Shown one piece after another: positions 44,594 to 57,128 of a DNA stretch of 64,000 bases. The stretch is from contig NC_079879.1 of assembly GCF_029227915.1 (NCBI RefSeq), positions 22,584,501-22,648,500 on the forward strand, read 5' to 3'. Within the stretch, counting starts at the first letter, position 1, and every line of letters begins with the position of its first letter. The notes beneath the pieces were generated by a model, which saw nothing but the letters and a program-made list of their open reading frames with translations, searched no databases and was not told where the DNA came from. Source of the DNA: Hydractinia symbiolongicarpus. Lineage: Eukaryota; Cnidaria; Hydrozoa; Anthoathecata; Hydractiniidae. The translations under genes and the position numbers were made by a program.

Positions 44594-45372
44594 TTAGTCA
44601 GTGGCCCGTAGAAAAATCCATGGGTTCGCCCATCTTTTTTATATCGCATTGCGTGCGTCTCGCTACTTGCGCAGATAAGCTACCATCTTGCGTGACGGAC
44701 AGATGTACAGACGGAATACGGGTAATATTAAAGAGACTAGTCGTTAACCCGTGGAAAAATCCACGGGTTCGCCCGTCCATTATATTTATCCGTCACAACA
44801 AAGCGTATAATATATGGCATTTGATATTCGTGTCATCATTTTCTAACTCAGCGGGGTCCGCACATAGACACACAGACGACTGCTATTAAAATAGAGACTA
44901 GTCATTGCCCGTGGAAAGAATCCATGGGTTCGCCCGTCCGTTATATTTAGCCGTCGCAACAAAGTGGATAAAATATATCGCATTTGATCTTCGTGTTTCC
45001 GTAACATCATTTTCTAACTCAGCGGGGGGTCCGCGCAGAGACAGACAGACGGAATACGGCTATTATTAAAGAAACTAGTCGTTAGCCCGTGGAAAAATCC
45101 ACGGGGTGCCCGTCGCGTTCGCTCGTCCTTTAAATTTACCTGTCGCAACAAAGTGCATAAAAATATATCGCATTTGATATTCGTGCGCATTTTAAAAATT
45201 TCATGTTTCTGTTACGGGACGCCGCTTTCGCGGACACACAGACAGACGACGACTATTATTAAAGAGACTAGTCGTTAACCCGTGGAAAAATTCACGAGGT
45301 CGCCTGTCCTATATAAATCGCATGTCGTGTTTCCGCAACAGGATGCTGCTTTTGCGGACACACAGATACAGA
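44594..45372 (-). mobile_element. Head-to-tail tandem array of short Helitron-like units
   Basis: On the minus strand each unit starts TCTCTTTAATAATAG (or a close variant) and ends with a hairpin (CCGTGGATTTTTCCACGG) and GTTAACGACTAG. Unit boundaries in plus coordinates are 44594-44736 (diverged), 44737-44897, 44898-45074, 45075-45267 and 45268 to about 45372 (truncated). The CTAG of one unit is followed immediately by the TC of the next, without spacer. TC start, hairpin and CTRR end are Helitron hallmarks; direct end-to-end joining fits rolling-circle replication past a terminator. No coding capacity. Confidence 0.72.
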
Positions 45373-46539
45373 TTAAACTCCATATTGGACACAATTGTCC
45401 CTTTTCAAAAAAAAAAAATTCACTAAACACACGTCACATCTTACTCTCATCACTAGGTTTGCCTTTATTAAGCCCTTACTCTAGTGACACTGACAATTTA
45501 TTTTTAAACTTTCGCGAGGAATTTTTCTGCAGTTTTTGCTATAACGGGCTAACAACAGGTTGTAGTCAGCAAAAATGCATTCCATTCAAATTATTGTGTC
45601 GCGCTCTGCTTGATTTGCGACCAACCTTACACGGGCACTACAGCGCTCCATTTGAATGTGTGATACGGCCTACCTGTACTAAAGGTAGGTTATACAACTG
45701 TAATTTCCGCTGAGAAAGCTCTCGAGTTTTCTCCGCTCGAGCGGAAAATGGAGTCGTATGGAAACATACCTTAAAGGTCTAAACTCCGGGTTACCCCATT
45801 CGTCTTATTGCTAGTCCCATCGATCTATCTGATTGTGACCAAAATGGATGCGAGTAGCGCCATGGCCTTACGACACAATGACTGTTCACTTAAATCCCTT
45901 TCGTTTTAATTGCCACTTGTTAAAATTAAAAAAAAAAATTGTTTAAAATTTATTTTTTCAGAAATGAAGAAGTTAAAAATAAACAAAAAAATATATACGA
46001 AAAAAACTATAAATTAAAAAAAAATATCTCTAGCTAATATAATTAGGATTTTTGTACTTCTTTTTGCTTCTGTCGTCTTTTCACATCCCAATTATATATC
46101 CTAGCCATACCTAGACATGCGTTAAGGAGAATAACACTAGGCGTTGACATTGTATTTAAATAAACAGACTAACGAATTTAGAGAATTTGTAAAATGTCAG
46201 TAGCCATGACACGTGGTTAAACAGACTTTAAATTTACAAAAATGAACTGAAAATGTCATTCGAGACAGCTGTGCCGTACAAAAAAAATTGTAGTGGAATT
46301 AATTTATAATTACAGGGCTTGGTTACGTTTAATCGGAATAGTTTCTCTTAAAGATAATTAACAACACATAAAACGCAAACGCCTAAATTGCTACTCGTAT
46401 TTGATGTGATTTTTATTTTTTTTATTTTTTTTTGCATCATACGTCTGACGCCAACAGGGTGGAAAATTATAATTGTGTTAATTGTCCAAGAGTTGGAGTA
46501 GGAAAAAAAATATGACGAGTCTGGAGAGAAGAAAATATA
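45373..46539. other. Intergenic with dispersed-repeat fragments
   Basis: About 45460-45710 resembles sequence inside the large element (TTTTTGCTATAACGGGCTAACAACA compared with about 15588). The rest is AT-rich. The 143-codon frame at 45282-45713 begins in the Helitron-like array and runs through this repeat, so it is not called a gene. Confidence 0.45.
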
Positions 46540-47075
46540 CAGTAGACCCTCGGTATAACGAACCGCGAAGAGAAACGAAGAAAAGTTTGTTCTTTTGAGA
46601 GTTGTTATGCGGAGCAATAAAAAATTGTAATTGCACATTCTTAACCCTTACAAAATGCAACGTTTCCATAAATCCAGCAAATTATCTCTCAGTACTAGTG
46701 CTAGAAATTCCTATAAGAAAATATGGCTGATGAAAATGTACAGGATATATTTAAAGTTCAAAATTTGGTTTGTTTTTGTTTTACTGTATGTTTTACTGAT
46801 GATTCGAACTGACATTGCACTGTTTTGTTTGTAAAACATCATATTGAAACCGATGATGCACACAACTTTTAAAAATATTGGCGAATTTCTGTTACATTTA
46901 AAGCCTTAAGTTCGTTATATCAAGGTTTTTTGAGTTTGGAAAACGAAAATTTTGGTTCGTTAAATCCAGAGTTTACCATATCAGTGGTTCTTTATATAAA
47001 ATTATATAGTTTATAGGAGTTTCTTAAGGCTAAAAGTGGAACAAACTCTGGTTAGTTATATCGAGATGTTCGATA
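46540..47075. mobile_element. Decayed Tigger-type MITE
   Basis: The left end reads TA then CAGTAGACCCTCGGTATAACG, a typical Tigger terminus. The right part carries GTTAGTTATATCGAGATGTT, a degenerate inverse, and further copies of TTCGTTATATCAAGG lie inside. The exact right boundary is uncertain. No intact gene. Confidence 0.55.
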
Positions 47076-47110
47076 AATAATGATGCCTATGATAGGCATC
47101 ATTATTTATC
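47072..47110. repeat. Perfect 18-bp hairpin
   Basis: GATAAATAATGATGCCTA and its exact complement are separated by three bases. It lies at the right edge of the decayed Tigger-type element. Origin and role unknown. Confidence 0.8.
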
Positions 47111-47568
47111 AGCATAAAAATCAATTTACGATTACTTGAGCAATATTTTGAGGAGAAATTGGCATAAAAAAATAAAAAAGACCAGATCCTGATTGTGTTG
47201 ACGTCACGTGACATAGCTAAACAATCTAATAATCGTGACCTTTGAAATCACACATCACTGACCGACTGTTACTGGCTGTCACAACTCGTTTTTTAGGGTT
47301 GCATTTTCTATGAAGATTTTAAACCTGGGATTTCAAAATTAGGGAAATTTGGGGAAACTGAAATATTTCCCTGAAAAAATTAAGAACATTTAGAATTTTA
47401 AAACTCTTTTCACCTAGTAAATTGATCGCAAGTTATTATTAAAGGATTTGTTTTAAAAAATGTGTTTTTTTGCTTTTAGGAGAACAATTTATGAGAATTG
47501 GGGTTTTTAGGAGGCTGGTATTGAGTAACAAACAAATTGATAACAAATAACATTTATGAGAAGGATAC

Positions 47569-50500
47569 TGACTTCAGTCGTTGTGACTTGATCACGCAAA
47601 AAACATAAATCATCCGCTAATTCTTCCAAATTGCTCTCCGCCGTAGAGAGATTCTTTGATAGTAAATCTTCAGCTTCCTCTATTTCATATTCCAACATAA
47701 CATTCGCACCAAGCCACAAACAAACTTTATCGGTAGCCGGTATTTTCGCGTTTATATAGAGTTGATCAGAAAGCATGAATTGGGTCCTTAAGGGTTCCGT
47801 TTCATCCTGTTAAAGAGAAAGGAAAAACATGGTTGGGGGGAACCTTAAAATTATTATCCCTCTGAATTAAGTAGGAAAGTTGATGTAAGATTCTTTATTT
47901 TCTGCTCCTGATTTAGTTTTTTTTTTTATCTAAAAGGGTCTCAAAAAGGAATGAACTTATAAAGAATTGAGAAACCTGAAAATACTTTGGAGAGAAAACT
48001 TAGCTAATGCTTTCACTTTGCCTAAAGTGGTAAAACCCATGTACACAATCTTGAGTGATACACACCATACACTGAAGTTACCCAACTAGTCTACTCAAAA
48101 CGATTCGAGTCACTTTAAGCCTCGTGTAAACGACCTCTTATTAACACAAAAATAACATCAGTAAACATAGAAAAGAAATACTACCTTCCTCTTCTTTAAA
48201 CTTTTGATGGAATCTAACGTAGCTTTAATATCAGGCACCTGTGTTGAAAGTCTAAATAATGAACCATTACTACGAATAGAATTTCTTTCAAAATCAGAGA
48301 AAATGTCTTCATTTCACACAAAAATCGAAGAAAAAACATCACAACAATATAATCAAGGTTGCATTATGCATCAAAGTATGCATTATTTATTATTTTTCAT
48401 TAACTGTCTTTCAGGCACTTCCATATTTTACAATGGCTATTCGTCCTATTAAAATAATAATAATATTTAAATAAAGAAATGAAAAGCCCTTGCAGGCTAA
48501 AAGATTTCAGATTCTTGTTCTTGTGTAATTTTTTCCCTATACCTAAGGTCGCCAGTAGCCTGTTTTGTACAGAACTTCTACAGTGTTGTTTCGTTATTTG
48601 AAATAAATAGGTATTATTCCGTGGTATTATCTTGAACTTGCAAAATGTTTCATGTAGTACAAATGTCCAAAACGTGATTTGTGAAAATTAATACTTTAAC
48701 AATACAGCACTACACTTAACATTCATAAGAAACGAAGACGTTTTAGCATATCCATTTATTAAATATCATTGCTTGTGGTGTAGCGATATTTTGGAAATGT
48801 TTTATTATACCTGCGACATAACTAAAATCTTTATCAAGTTTTTAAGATATCTAAGATTTGACCATAAAGTTGGATCCTGCAAGTTTAAAAACAAAAAAAG
48901 AAATAGAAGTAGGAGAAAGAAATAAAAAGGTTGAGACTACGTTCATCGGTTTAGAATTAACAATAGAGACTAAATCCAAAAAGGCGATTCCGTGGTATTA
49001 ATATTTAGACTAGGGTGAACACAGCAAAGTCTAAAATCATGATTAGTAGCATTGCAGCCAAGTGTGACCTTGTTGTTGGAAAGTGGCCTTGTGGAGTTTG
49101 CAGGAAAGGGGTTGGTAGTAACTCAATTTTTTGTTAGACTTGTAAGAATTGGGTACATAAGAAGTGCAGTAGTATTGGTGGAAGGTTAAGAGCTGACATT
49201 CAGTTTGTATGCAAGCGTTGCAAAGGAGAAATTATAGAGAATGAAGTATTTCCAGCTTTAATGATGTACAACAGTTGCTCGTTAGAGTGTTGGAAGAAGT
49301 GTTACTTGCAGGATAGGTTCTGCTTGGAAAAAGTTCAGAGAGTTACTTCGTTTGTTGACTAGCAGAGTCTTGTCAATTGAGTTAAAAGGTAGGTTGTATG
49401 AGGCCTGTGTAAGAAGTGTTATGTTGTATGGTAGTGAGACATAGACAGTGAAGCAGGAAGATCTTGACTGTTTCGAAAGGAATGATATGAGAATGGTTAG
49501 GTGGATGCGTAACGCCAGTCTGAGAGACAAAAAGGGTACAGATGACCTAAGAAGCAGGCTAAGTATCCGTAGAATTTAAGATGTTATCCAGATAAGAAGA
49601 TTGAATTGGCTGGGGCACTTGAAAAGAATGGAGGAGGATAATTGGGTAAGAAAGTTTTGAGACTTGATAGTTCCTGGGGCAAAGCCCAGAGGCCGACCGA
49701 GAAAAACTTATCGGGAGGTTATAAGGACAGTCTTGATACAGAGGAAGTTGAGTTTAGATCTAACACAGTCTAGATCAGATTGGAAGAGGGTCATTAATAT
49801 ACCCCGTCCAACCCATGCTAACATCGAAAACGGACGTTAAGCCGAGAATGATGATGATGATGATGATGAGGATGACTAGCCAGGGAACCCGGAGTCGAAA
49901 CACCACAATTAACTGTGTTACCTGGCGTTGAACGCCTGAAAGAGCGATTAATAAGAAGTGTAAACTGTGCCACACATTTAGGTGAAGCGCTTTAGTATGT
50001 CATAAATTGAGTGAGGCGCAAAACATTATGGTGTTTCTAGTGGAATATATTTTGAAAAAAATAGGCGCAGAACATTATGATCCTTCCAGTGTAATATATT
50101 TAAAAAAAAAAATTTTTTACAACTTTAGCTGAAATAAAAACACAGTTTACAACTCATTGCTCCCCTGTTATAGCAAAAACAGTTGGTCAACCTTTTTTAT
50201 TTTTCAGAGAACGTTCCCGCATACTCTGTGTTCAATCATAGTCTGGGCTGAGGGATTAGTACAGGCAAACAATGAGACATATCCATAGGCAAGTATAATA
50301 CACTTTTTTTGAAAAAAAACTTTATCGTTACTTCAGATAAACAGAAACTCAGGAAACAGCCATCATTAACATTTGACTGAGCGGTTAGTACAGGTAAACC
50401 ATGTCGTCAATGCGTTTAGGCGTAACCCTTTTCAAATAAACTTTTATTGCAACTTCAGTTTAAATAAGAACAAGGGAAAAACAGCCTGTTGTTACCCTGT

Positions 50501-53500
50501 CTAGCTAAAAAAATCACTCAGCAATTTTATTTTGTGGAGTAAGTTTTCATGACAGTAATAAAAGGTGTCGCAACCTACAAACTGCATTTAGCATAAGAAA
50601 TATTGATTATGTAAGAATTTTGTTGTAGCTAGCCAAACTGCATTTGGCTACTTTTACTCTTCAGCCAGAAGTAGCTAGAGCTAGCTAACATAAAAATAAA
50701 TAATAATAAACCAAACTTTAAAATAATAAGAATAAATAAGGCTAGCTACAGCTAGCTGGCTTCGGCAGGATGCTGCCTTGAAATCTACGTTAGCTAGCTA
50801 AAATCTTGAAATTGTTTTGTTTCAGATTAACACATGGCTAGAAAACGTGATGATATTTTCATCTTAATATGTGAAAACATAGACACAATGAAGAGGTTAT
50901 CTTTAACGTTGATAGAACTGAAATTTAGGCAGTTAAATAATTATACTGACAGAACCAAATATTCCTCTTCCTTCAAAAAAATTTTATTTCACAGCTTGGT
51001 GAAGAAGGCGAGTATAACAAAATATGGCGTCCTTGAACTCGGTCCCTCGAAAGAAACGACTTGTACCTTAACCCCTAGAGCTCCTTAAAAACATAACTGG
51101 AACCGAAAATTTGAAGAAGTATCTAGCATAGCTCATCAAATAATATTAAACTAACAGTCTATAACAATATTTGTGATTAAATTCGTAACGCAGTCTTTAC
51201 TTTTTGCCAATTTCACGAATATCAAGATACGCACACAGCCACAGGTTGGACTTTAATGTCGTCACGTTATGGCAATCGGTTAAAATGAAGGAGAAGGAGA
51301 AAAAGAAGAAGGAAACGACCGCTCATTTAAGATTTCTGATACATCCAAAATCTTAATAAGTTATTCTATAAAAAAAGACACTGTAAACTGTAGACAGGTT
51401 AGCAGAGTTCAAAGTGGTAAATGATTGAAAGACATCGATATATTAGATTGTGACGGAGAATTAAGACCAGAACAAATGAAAATGAAAATCATACACCAAA
51501 ATGTATAATACAATATAAAAATATACATACATTAAATATATTTATTAATCGACGGGCTTAAGAAATAAACAAAAACAATCGAGCAAATGAACAAAAATTG
51601 AGACTACGTAGAGCACAAGGAATCAATCAAAAGGTAATGTATTGCTCATGGGTTAGTCTCAATCGGTCAGTAGATGTTAAGTTAAGATATAAAAAAAACT
51701 AGGTATGCTGCATAATAAAAGTCGCAAGAGTATGGTCTAATAAATATTTTTTCAATACGAAATTTTTTGTGATCAGTTTCTTCTCTGATAGCTATGGGAA
51801 GATCATTTAGAAGGCGATTTGCCTTGCCAAGAAACAATTTCTCCGACACATTGATTTCATACTTAGAAATAACTTTGTCAACATTACGAGTTCCACGTCC
51901 AGCAATTCTCAACTTGAAACCTCTCAAATACGATGGAAACTCATCCTGGTGAATCAATTTGTGAGCAAGTTTAAAATTTCAAAGTGTATTTGTTGCTGGA
52001 TCGGTAGCAAATCAAGTTGTATTACATCCTCGAGCGCAGAATATCTCAGCGTTACGAAAAACGCAATTCTGCATAATAGTTTATCAAGTTTTTTCAGCTG
52101 GAATAGTGGCAGGTTCCAAAACAATGAACAGCAATAGTAAATTTTCGAAATTAGAAGGGCTTCTGCCAGTTGCTTCCGCAAACAAAATGTTGCTGTGCGA
52201 CGAAGACAGCAAAGAACATATAGTTTTGCATAAACTGATTGAGAGAGTTTATTGATATGAGTTTCCAAGGTTAGATTTTGATCAAATTAGATGCCAAGAA
52301 TTCTGTAAACAGTAACGCGTTCGATCAGTTGGTCCAAGTGGTGGACATGGAATGTTGAATGGCTCGGGTTCATAAGGTCGTGAAGTTTTGCCATTCTCGG
52401 GGTTGACAAAAGCATGATTTTCGTAGGTTGTATATTTATAGTCTTACAATGTTCATAGATACTTGTATCGTCTGCATATTTGTTTGTAGTGCCACCCTCA
52501 ACGTTGTCTTGTAGGTCGACCATATAAAAGGTTAAATAGTACTGGACCATAAAATTGAACCTTGAGGTACCCCAAATAACACTGTTCCGTAGTCAGATTG
52601 TTTGTTGTCTATCTAAACGAATTGGCGGCGGTCGCTGAGGTACGATAACATTGGCATAGCAGTATTGTTGGAAAAGCGTATGTAATCAACTGTCACAGGC
52701 TCTTTGAATAGTCCAGAAATGCTGCTAGCGTGACCTCTCCTTTGTTCATTGCGCCAATGATGTTGTTTCGAATCTTCATTAAGAGTGCTTCAGTTAAGTG
52801 ACGCTTGCAGAAACCAGAATCGTTTGGTGGTATATATGTTTCTGTTCGATCTAATCAACAATCTGTCTTGCCATTAAACACTCGAAAAGCTTTGATAAGA
52901 TCCGTAAAACAGTGACAGGTCTGAATTGGTCTGAAGTAATGGGCTGTTCTGTTTTTGAAATTGGTGTTACTTTGCTGATTTTCCACAGCTGATGAAAGGT
53001 GCTTTCAACTATCCCTGTGTCGATGATGTGAGTAAGTGGGGATGCAATGTGGTCAGCAATGGGTTTGATGAGTGCTACAGGGAGGTTGTCGTAGCTAGCG
53101 GAATAGCCGCTTCTAATTTTTTTTAATTTTTCTGAGCACTTGATTGTATGTGACAGGACTAAATTGGAATTCTTGGTCAGCTTCAGTAACGAGGTATCGA
53201 AGAAGAAGTTGAATTTCTTCTTTAGATGTCGGTTGCGATCCAAGGATTCTGGGTGCCGTAGATATGTAAGTGTGCGTTTAGTTCGGAGGGTTGGATGTTT
53301 ATAACGTTTTTATTTGGATGTAGAAATCAGTGGATTGGTTTCCAAACCTCTTTAGGCTTTTTCGATGAAAGAAGTCTGTGGTAGAAAGTCTTTTTGGTGT
53401 ATTTTATCTGTCTTTTTAGAGCGTTTCGAGCATTTCGAAATTCATTCCAGTTGGCATTCAACTGAGTCTGGTGAGCTAAAGTACGTTTTTTGTGACAAGT

Positions 53501-55107
53501 TTGTTGTAGGTTGGGGATTTTTAAGTCTTTCATCCAGGGTGCCGGAGGACGGGTGACCTTGATTCTCTTCAACGATGCGTGATGTTCGATGCATTCAAAG
53601 AGCAGATGGTTGAATGTTCTTAGGCTGTCATCGGTACAATCAGTTGCATAAACGACATTGAAAGAGATGGCTGCGGTGTCAGCAACATACGCCAACAGGT
53701 CAAAATTTCTCATGTCACAAATGATCTTATACTGTGGTTCAAATCTGGCTACACAAGTATTGATGCAAGCGAATGCAGCATCCTGGTTGCTGATTTCTGG
53801 TGCTGGAAGAATTTGTGGGTTTTTTTATTTGCGAAACTTTATCTCGCGAAAGTTTCTGAATTTCTTAATTTGCGAAAGTTTATCCAGTACGCTATTTTAT
53901 CATTTTTCACCACAAACGCACAAAATACTTAGAAATCTTATTTCGAGAAAGAAAATTTATAACATTTTTAATCGAATCCAGTATTCAATACTAATATCTA
54001 TTTATGGGAGCCTGAAGAACATCATACCAATGCATGGGATCTTGACGACTTTGATGACGAAACATTTTTGTAAAATATAAGAGTTTTTGAAAGTATATAT
54101 TATGGCTAGAAAAAGTGACGATTATGGTAAGAATTTTGAAGTTTTTTCTAACTAAAAAATCCTTGTTTGAAAAAGTTTATCTCACGAAAATTTCGCGAAT
54201 TTCTCCAATTAAAGTACTTTTTTTTACTTGAATTTTATTACTCTGCACTATTATTTATACATTAATAAATATATAATTATTTGGAAATGAAAAATAATAA
54301 TATATTAAAATGTATGGCTTAACATTAAAAATTTAAGTGTTTTGACTCTGGAAAAAATTATTAAAATAGCCAAGTTCTCTTAATTCTAATAAAATTATCT
54401 TAAAGTTTTTAATTATTTGTCAAATAAACCTGTAGTTGATTATGAGACTAGTTGATTAATTGTTATACTAGTAAAACTATAGTTGAATTACAATATATAT
54501 ACATGACTTTTTACTTAGCCTTCCTATGAATTTTACTAATCGATGCGGATGAGCCAAACACGCGATATTCTCACTAGTATTCTGTGCGGGAGACCGAGGT
54601 TCGATTCCTCTTGATGGCGATTCAACATTGCAAGTGAATGTTACCATAGCCCCGGGTTAACCCAAGCCATGTGAGGTAAATTGGGAAGATGGCTCCATGT
54701 GTGGGCTGTTGGTGTTGCCGGGAGTTGTCTAGTAGAGCGCAGCCCCTAATTGGGCCTGGGTAGCTCAAAATGAGCATTAAATACTCTAGGACTCTCCATC
54801 TAAGCCATGGCCCCTCCTGGAAATAATAGACAGGGTATATCCCTCGATATTAGTGAGGCTAGCCATGTAAAATATGCACATCTATCTATCTATCTATCTA
54901 CAATGGTAGTCAACTTCAGTTTTGTCAAGCATTTTTGTCGAGCATTCAATCAAAATGTATTAATGGACTTTGAAGAATGTATCAATACCTTAATTTCTTT
55001 TGCACAAGGTTAGCCTCCATAAATTTATACTTTTGATATTGTTCATCTAGCTTCTGAAGCATTGCTTCTGATGAAGTTTCTTTTCCCATGTATGAATCAA
55101 CATTATC
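47569..55107 (-). CDS. VBP1: Prefoldin subunit 3 (VBP1/PFDN3), partial: three internal exons found
   Basis: Exons complement(47569..47806, 48185..48251, 54989..55107) join in matching phases (2 then 0; the last ends in phase 1). They encode the core of an alpha-type prefoldin: VDSYM, LQKLDEQYQKYKFMEANL, VPDIKATLDSIK, then LSDQLY, TDKVCLWLGANVMLEYEIEE, a second coiled-coil helix and FLRDQVTTTEV. Prefoldin is the cytosolic hexameric co-chaperone that hands unfolded actin and tubulin to CCT. About 140 residues of an expected 190 are here. The first exon and the last exon (expected MARVYNWDV) were not found, so the gene either extends over unrecognised exons or is incomplete. If the last donor is not used, a read-through frame stops at 47507. 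The 6.7-kb intron 48252-54988 holds two retrotransposon remnants, a dispersed repeat and a SINE. Confidence 0.88.
49015..49876 (+). pseudogene. Decayed, 5'-truncated copy of the zinc-finger non-LTR retrotransposon
   Basis: It starts in the middle of the RT frame (equivalent to VNTAKSKVMIS) and is homologous to 25155-26050 in inverse. It keeps the zinc-finger cysteines but carries stop codons and a deletion of about 70 bp near 49280. It ends CGGACGTTAAGCCGAGAATG plus (GAT)n. Inserted in the prefoldin intron. Confidence 0.88.
49980..50720. repeat. Dispersed repeat shared with the interior of the large element
   Basis: Several imperfect internal units (for example TAGTACAGGTAAACCATG, AAAATCACTCAGCAATTTTATTTTG, AGAATTTTGTTGTAGCTAGC) match, in inverse, about 15190-15480 and 15850-16080. 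It may be a fragment of a second copy of the 13340-23921 element. The plus-strand frame at 50834-51088 just beyond is unrecognised and not called. Confidence 0.55.
51682..53815 (-). pseudogene. Decayed jockey/CR1-like non-LTR retrotransposon
   Basis: Broken minus-strand frames lie in the correct order for one ORF2: an endonuclease-RT linker (53327-53815, with TRPPAPWMKDL and RNALKRQIKYTKKTFY), RT blocks (52851-53243, with GYSASYDNLP and SDQFRPVTVLRILSKLFE), a KYADDTSIY catalytic segment (52287-52550), and the C-terminal part (51682-52268, with INKLSQSVYAKLYVLCCLRR and AEALLISKIYY). At least four breaks separate them. The endonuclease is almost entirely absent, so it is 5'-truncated. In the prefoldin intron, same strand as the gene. 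Confidence 0.85.
54545..54902 (+). mobile_element. tRNA-derived SINE with (TCTA)n tail
   Basis: The head resembles a tRNA: a CACTAGTATTCTGTGCGGGA anticodon-arm region followed by a B box GGTTCGATTCC. A body (CCATGTGTGGGCTGTTGGTG, GGGAGTTGTCTAG, CATGGCCCCTCCTGG) leads to a tail of TCTA repeats at 54883-54900. It is homologous to the copy at 62190-62757. It lies in the largest prefoldin intron. A functional tRNA gene is excluded by the imperfect arms and the fused body. Confidence 0.8.
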
Positions 55108-56622
55108 CTAAAATATGAACATAACAGATTGTAACTTTAACAAATGTAACTAAAGTTGTGTCCACTTCAGGTAACTTTACTAACTTTCTACGCTGAAAAA
55201 AATCAATTCGACAGGATGCAAAGTGTCAAGAATAGAAATTGGATCTTTTCATCACTTTTAATTACATTTTCACATACATTTTTGAATTGTATAGGAAAAA
55301 CCTTACTAAATTGTCTAACATATTTTTAACCCTTTATTGAAACAGGGCCAAGTTTTTATCATGGCATGTTTTTATTAGTATCTAAACAACACCATGCTTT
55401 CTCAAGAACAGATACTTGGAGAACTCTACTCTTACAAATTTTTAACTAAATTCTTTTGTGAAGTAAGGTTTTCGGATACATTTGTCAGAATATTTATTAC
55501 AGGATCCAGTTTGCTACCTTTACATGGTGATCATATTACAGCTAATCATCCAAGCAAAAAAATCCTAACCTCTAAATAGTGTAAATAGTGTGATTTTTTC
55601 ATTAGCCAAGAGTATAATATTTCATGAATTTTAGGATTTACTTGTAACAGTAATATTTTTCATTTTCATTTGTGCTCCAAGTTCTCAATTTCATATTTGC
55701 TATCTCTTACATCAATACAATAAGTGTGCTCATGTCTGTAACAGGCAAAGTGGATGTGTTTCTTTTCCTTTGATCAAGCCAAAAATAAATGTCTTATTCA
55801 GGCCTTTTCAGGAAAATTTTAATACGTGTGTGCCAAAAAGCACGCCTCAAGTATTTTAGGTGTGTTTTTGGGTGTGCTGCACTGGTTAACTTCTTATAAA
55901 ATTTGTTTGCAGGTGCTATCAATAGCACGTCTAAGCCATTTTGCGTGTGTGGAGGTGTGCGCATGCTATTGCCGGCTCTCCTGAAAAGGCCTGCTTATTT
56001 GTTAACTTTTCTGACATTGGGACATAACATGAATAACATTAATTTAACGTCAATACCTTTATTTAAAATTAATGAAGTCATCGCAATTCATTTATAACTT
56101 TAAGGCTAAATAACTGGGAAATGAGGTGGTGACGTTAGTTATTTTTCATTGCACAGATAACTAGGGACAACCTGGAACCAGATTGGGGTAAGTCAAAAGC
56201 ACATGATCTTATAAACTTTCTTAATGAGTGTTTCAAGCTCTATACAATAGCACACCGGGTTAAGGAATTTTAAACAAAAAATATTTGTTAAAAGCGGGTC
56301 CTTGCTGACGTAATCAAAATTTAAACAAAGGTTAAAGAATTTTAAACAAAAAATATTTGTTAAAAGCGGGTCCTTGCTGACGTAATCAAAATTTAAACAA
56401 AGGATCTTTTTCATTGTAGTTGGCAGAGGGGTCATCATATTTTTAGAACTTTCAGCAAGATCTCTAATGCATAGAAGTCTCTCGAATTTTCTAATGTTGT
56501 CAATTTTTCGAGTCTTTTCACAATTATCAACTTAAAATGATTTTTTTAAAAGTCTTTGATAGACAGGAACATGAATTTAGATATTTTTAGGATTAAACAG
56601 GATGTAACTTTTAAATAAAGAG
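55108..56622. other. Intergenic stretch, one dispersed repeat and a tandem duplication
   Basis: About 56100-56190 (TGGTGACG, AACTAGGGACAACCTGG) matches in inverse about 18915-19020 inside the hAT region. Bases 56262-56405 are a tandem duplication listed separately. No supported gene; the missing first prefoldin exon should be at or beyond this region. Confidence 0.45.
56262..56405. repeat. Recent 72-bp tandem duplication
   Basis: Two almost identical copies of a unit with AATTTTAAACAAAAAATATT, TTAAAAGCGGGTCCTTGCTG and CGTAATCAAAATTTAAACAA lie side by side with a 72-bp period. Confidence 0.9.
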
Positions 56623-57128
56623 ATAGACCTATTTCTGTGTGACGTCACATTGTTGTCATTACCAGGCCTCAACGCGGACTGGAGTCAAAACAAACCGCGA
56701 TTTGCTGTGAAATGCATAAATAATTGGTTCTTCCTTGTTCTCAGATATACTGAAATAAATAACAAGCTTGTTTTCCCTCTGACTTGTATCTTCTATAATA
56801 AATCTAATGTTTTGATTCTGTTTTTTTTCAACTGGATTGTAAAGACGAAGGTTTCAGAAAAATATAAAAACAATCATTATGGCTACGTATAACAATATCA
56901 TTTTCTCTTTATAGTATCTTTTGATTGGTTGCAACGAAAAGGTGTGGGGTATCGAGTCAAACATGATTGCGATTTTTTTTTTCTAGGAACCAATCATTTT
57001 CCACTTCAAAGTTGAATGTGCACGTGAGTCTAAAAAATGCTCACGTTTTTCAAAAAAAAAACAACTATGTTTCGAGAAGCAAAAAAAAGAAGAAAATTCC
57101 TGCCTTTTGGATTAGAGTGTGATTGAAG

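Noticed and set aside
44542-44889. 115-codon plus-strand frame
   Set aside because: Lies in the Helitron-like tandem array; composition follows the repeat.
50834-51088. 84-codon plus-strand frame starting MARKRDD, and a similar MARKSDD start at 54102
   Set aside because: Similarity is limited to the first codons; no domain or splice-consistent continuation.
54560-54625. Possible tRNA gene
   Set aside because: B box present but arms are imperfect and the sequence is fused to a SINE body with a microsatellite tail.
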